Part shown: positions 62,879 to 64,000 of the stretch, one piece after another | How the letters are laid out: the number at the start of each line of letters is the position of its first letter | How positions within the stretch are numbered: the first letter of the stretch is position 1 | NCBI RefSeq assembly: GCF_036014015.1 | Contig: NZ_CP107905.1 | Location: forward strand, 6,820,001-6,884,000 | Length of the DNA: 64,000 nucleotides | Origin: Streptomyces sp. NBC_00457 | GTDB taxonomy: Bacteria > Actinomycetota > Actinomycetes > Streptomycetales > Streptomycetaceae | Direction: 5' to 3' | Program-made: the position numbers and the translations under genes | Notes under the pieces: model-generated | What the model was told of the DNA's origin: nothing | The model's input: the letters and a program-made list of their open reading frames with translations, nothing else | Databases searched by the model: none

Positions 62879-64000
62879 CTCACGACCACGACCTGGTGCT
62901 CCGTCCGACCGAGGCGCAGATCTCGGCCGCGCTGAATCCTCCCCCCGGCCGCAACGGCGGAGACCTGGTCGTGGAGACGCTGGCGGCGCTCGGCACGACG
63001 ACGGTGTTCGGGCTGCCCGGCCAGCACGCGCTCGGCATGTTCGACGCGCTGCGGCGGTCCGACCTGCGGTACATCGGGCTGCGGGTGGAGAACAACGCCG
63101 GGTTCGCGGCCGACGCGTACGGCCGGATCACGGGCGAGGCGGCACCGCTGCTGCTGTCGACGGGACCGGGCGCGCTGACGTCACTGGCGGCGCTCCAGGA
63201 GGCGGCGGCGGCTTCGGCGCCAGTCCTCGCGATCAGCAGCCAGATCCCGACGGCGGGGCTGGGCGGCGGTCGCCACGGCTATCTGCATGAACTCCCGGAC
63301 CAGGCGGCCTCGTTCAGGGGCGTGGTGAAGTCCGTCCACACCGTCCGTACGCAGTCACAGATCCCGTCCGCGATCGAGGCGGCCTGGAAGTCGGCGCTGA
63401 CGGCCCCGCACGGCCCGGTGTGGGTGGAGATCCCGCAGGACGTGCTGCTGGCACAGACCTCGATCCCGGTGGTGACGGGCGGCGACGCCTTCCCCGACGA
63501 GCTGCCGCCGCGCCCCGAACTGACGGCGGTGGCAGCCGACTTGCTGTCGAAGGCGGCCCGCCCGGCGATCATCGCGGGCGGGGGAGTGGTACGGGCGGAC
63601 GCGAGCGGCAAGCTGAGGCAGCTCGCGGAGATGCTCCAGGCCCCGGTGGTCACCACGCCCGGCGGCAAGGGCGCGTTCCCCTGGAAGCACCCGCTGTCGC
63701 TCCAGTCGTGGATCGAGGACCGGCACACCACGGACTTCCTGGAGGACGCGGACGTCCTGCTGGTGGTCGGCTCGGGTCTGGGCGAAGTGTCGTCCAACTA
63801 CCACACGTTCAAGCCGCGCGCCCGGGTCGTCCAGATCGAGGCCGACCTCGGCAAGCTGGAGTCCAACCACCCGGCACTGGGCATCCACGCGGACGCGCGA
63901 CTGGCGTTGCAGGCGCTGCTGGAGACGGTGGAGGAGCGGCCGGACCCGTCGGCGCCGGAGCGGGTGCGGGCGGTCCTGGCGAAGGTCTCCGAGCGCATCG
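62875..64000 (+). CDS. TPP-dependent decarboxylase/synthase-like enzyme, N-terminal part (window ends)
   Basis: Thiamine-diphosphate enzyme of the acetolactate synthase/benzoylformate decarboxylase superfamily; 375 codons visible, no stop before the end. The GTG overlaps the ureohydrolase stop. Pyrimidine domain: [24 protein letters not shown], the catalytic Glu in [20 protein letters not shown], and [20 protein letters not shown]. Central domain: [34 protein letters not shown] and [18 protein letters not shown]. The PP-binding domain lies beyond the window. Partnered with a ureohydrolase it could be a 2-ketoarginine decarboxylase (AruI-like); acetolactate synthase activity is not excluded. 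Confidence 0.85.
   Translation, partial: MTHDHDLVLRPTEAQISAALNPPPGRNGGDLVVETLAALGTTTVFGLPGQHALGMFDALRRSDLRYIGLRVENNAGFAADAYGRITGEAAPLLLSTGPGALTSLAALQEAAAASAPVLAISSQIPTAGLGGGRHGYLHELPDQAASFRGVVKSVHTVRTQSQIPSAIEAAWKSALTAPHGPVWVEIPQDVLLAQTSIPVVTGGDAFPDELPPRPELTAVAADLLSKAARPAIIAGGGVVRADASGKLRQLAEMLQAPVVTTPGGKGAFPWKHPLSLQSWIEDRHTTDFLEDADVLLVVGSGLGEVSSNYHTFKPRARVVQIEADLGKLESNHPALGIHADARLALQALLETVEERPDPSAPERVRAVLAKVSERI

Noticed and set aside
62878..64000. Absence of a gene after the ureohydrolase
   Set aside because: A continuous frame with TPP-enzyme motifs runs to the window edge; it has no stop here and so can be missed.

Overview
The window is high-GC actinobacterial DNA that reads as the core chromosome of a Streptomyces species. 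The evidence is GC-saturated third codon positions, frequent GTG and TTG starts, ATGA and GTGA stop-start overlaps, twin-arginine lipoproteins, an AdpA regulator with a TTA codon, a desferrioxamine (desABCD) operon and a cebR/cebEFG/bglC cellobiose block. From memory, the order from the ureohydrolase back to the ceb genes matches the adpA neighbourhood of model streptomycetes, in reverse; I could not align it.

Layout. 0.2-5.2 kb: a minus-strand operon of a Cas4/RecB-type nuclease with an Fe-S-like cysteine set, an unknown 529-residue protein and an SF1 helicase, followed by a 168-bp tandem repeat that duplicates the helicase 3' end and by a small unknown gene. 5-10 kb: PAP2 phosphatase, histidine phosphatase, a TPR regulator, and a spermidine-synthase-like methyltransferase. 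10-14.4 kb: a two-component system beside a secreted GH18 chitinase with a DasR-like operator. 14.5-21.2 kb: a sugar ABC importer (binding protein and two permeases, no ATPase) with GH36 and GH42 enzymes. 21.2-28.6 kb: bglC, cebG, cebF, cebE and cebR, with CebR-type operators and a shortened tnpB inserted between cebE and cebR. 28.6-33.7 kb: an acetyltransferase, tRNA-His, orn, adpA and small stress or membrane genes. 33.8-40.2 kb: glmS, a 97-residue gene, a secreted phosphatase, a DUF4429/SHOCT protein and a secreted GH20 hexosaminidase with a second DasR-like site. 40.3-47.6 kb: desD, desC, desB, desA, a siderophore-interacting protein and the desE-like receptor, with two iron boxes. 47.7-54.1 kb: a leucine-catabolism (liu/mcc) operon and a divergent TetR regulator with two operators. 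54.1-55.5 kb: gene relics (Hint domain, Rpn nuclease). 55.6-64 kb: a second acyl-CoA dehydrogenase, a thioesterase, and a PucR regulator opposite a sodium symporter, a ureohydrolase and a TPP enzyme cut by the window end.

Themes. Much of the window deals with polysaccharide and amino-sugar use: chitinase, hexosaminidase, GlmS, cellobiose and galactoside uptake. The shared MsiK ATPase, known from Streptomyces biology, would have to power both importers because neither encodes one. The least explained system is the split nuclease/unknown/helicase operon, whose parts resemble the two halves of Dna2. The ureohydrolase/TPP-enzyme/symporter/PucR set is a second candidate pathway, possibly arginine breakdown through 2-ketoarginine. 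Functions are read from motifs and family knowledge without database searches; start sites are chosen by ribosome-binding site and overlap.
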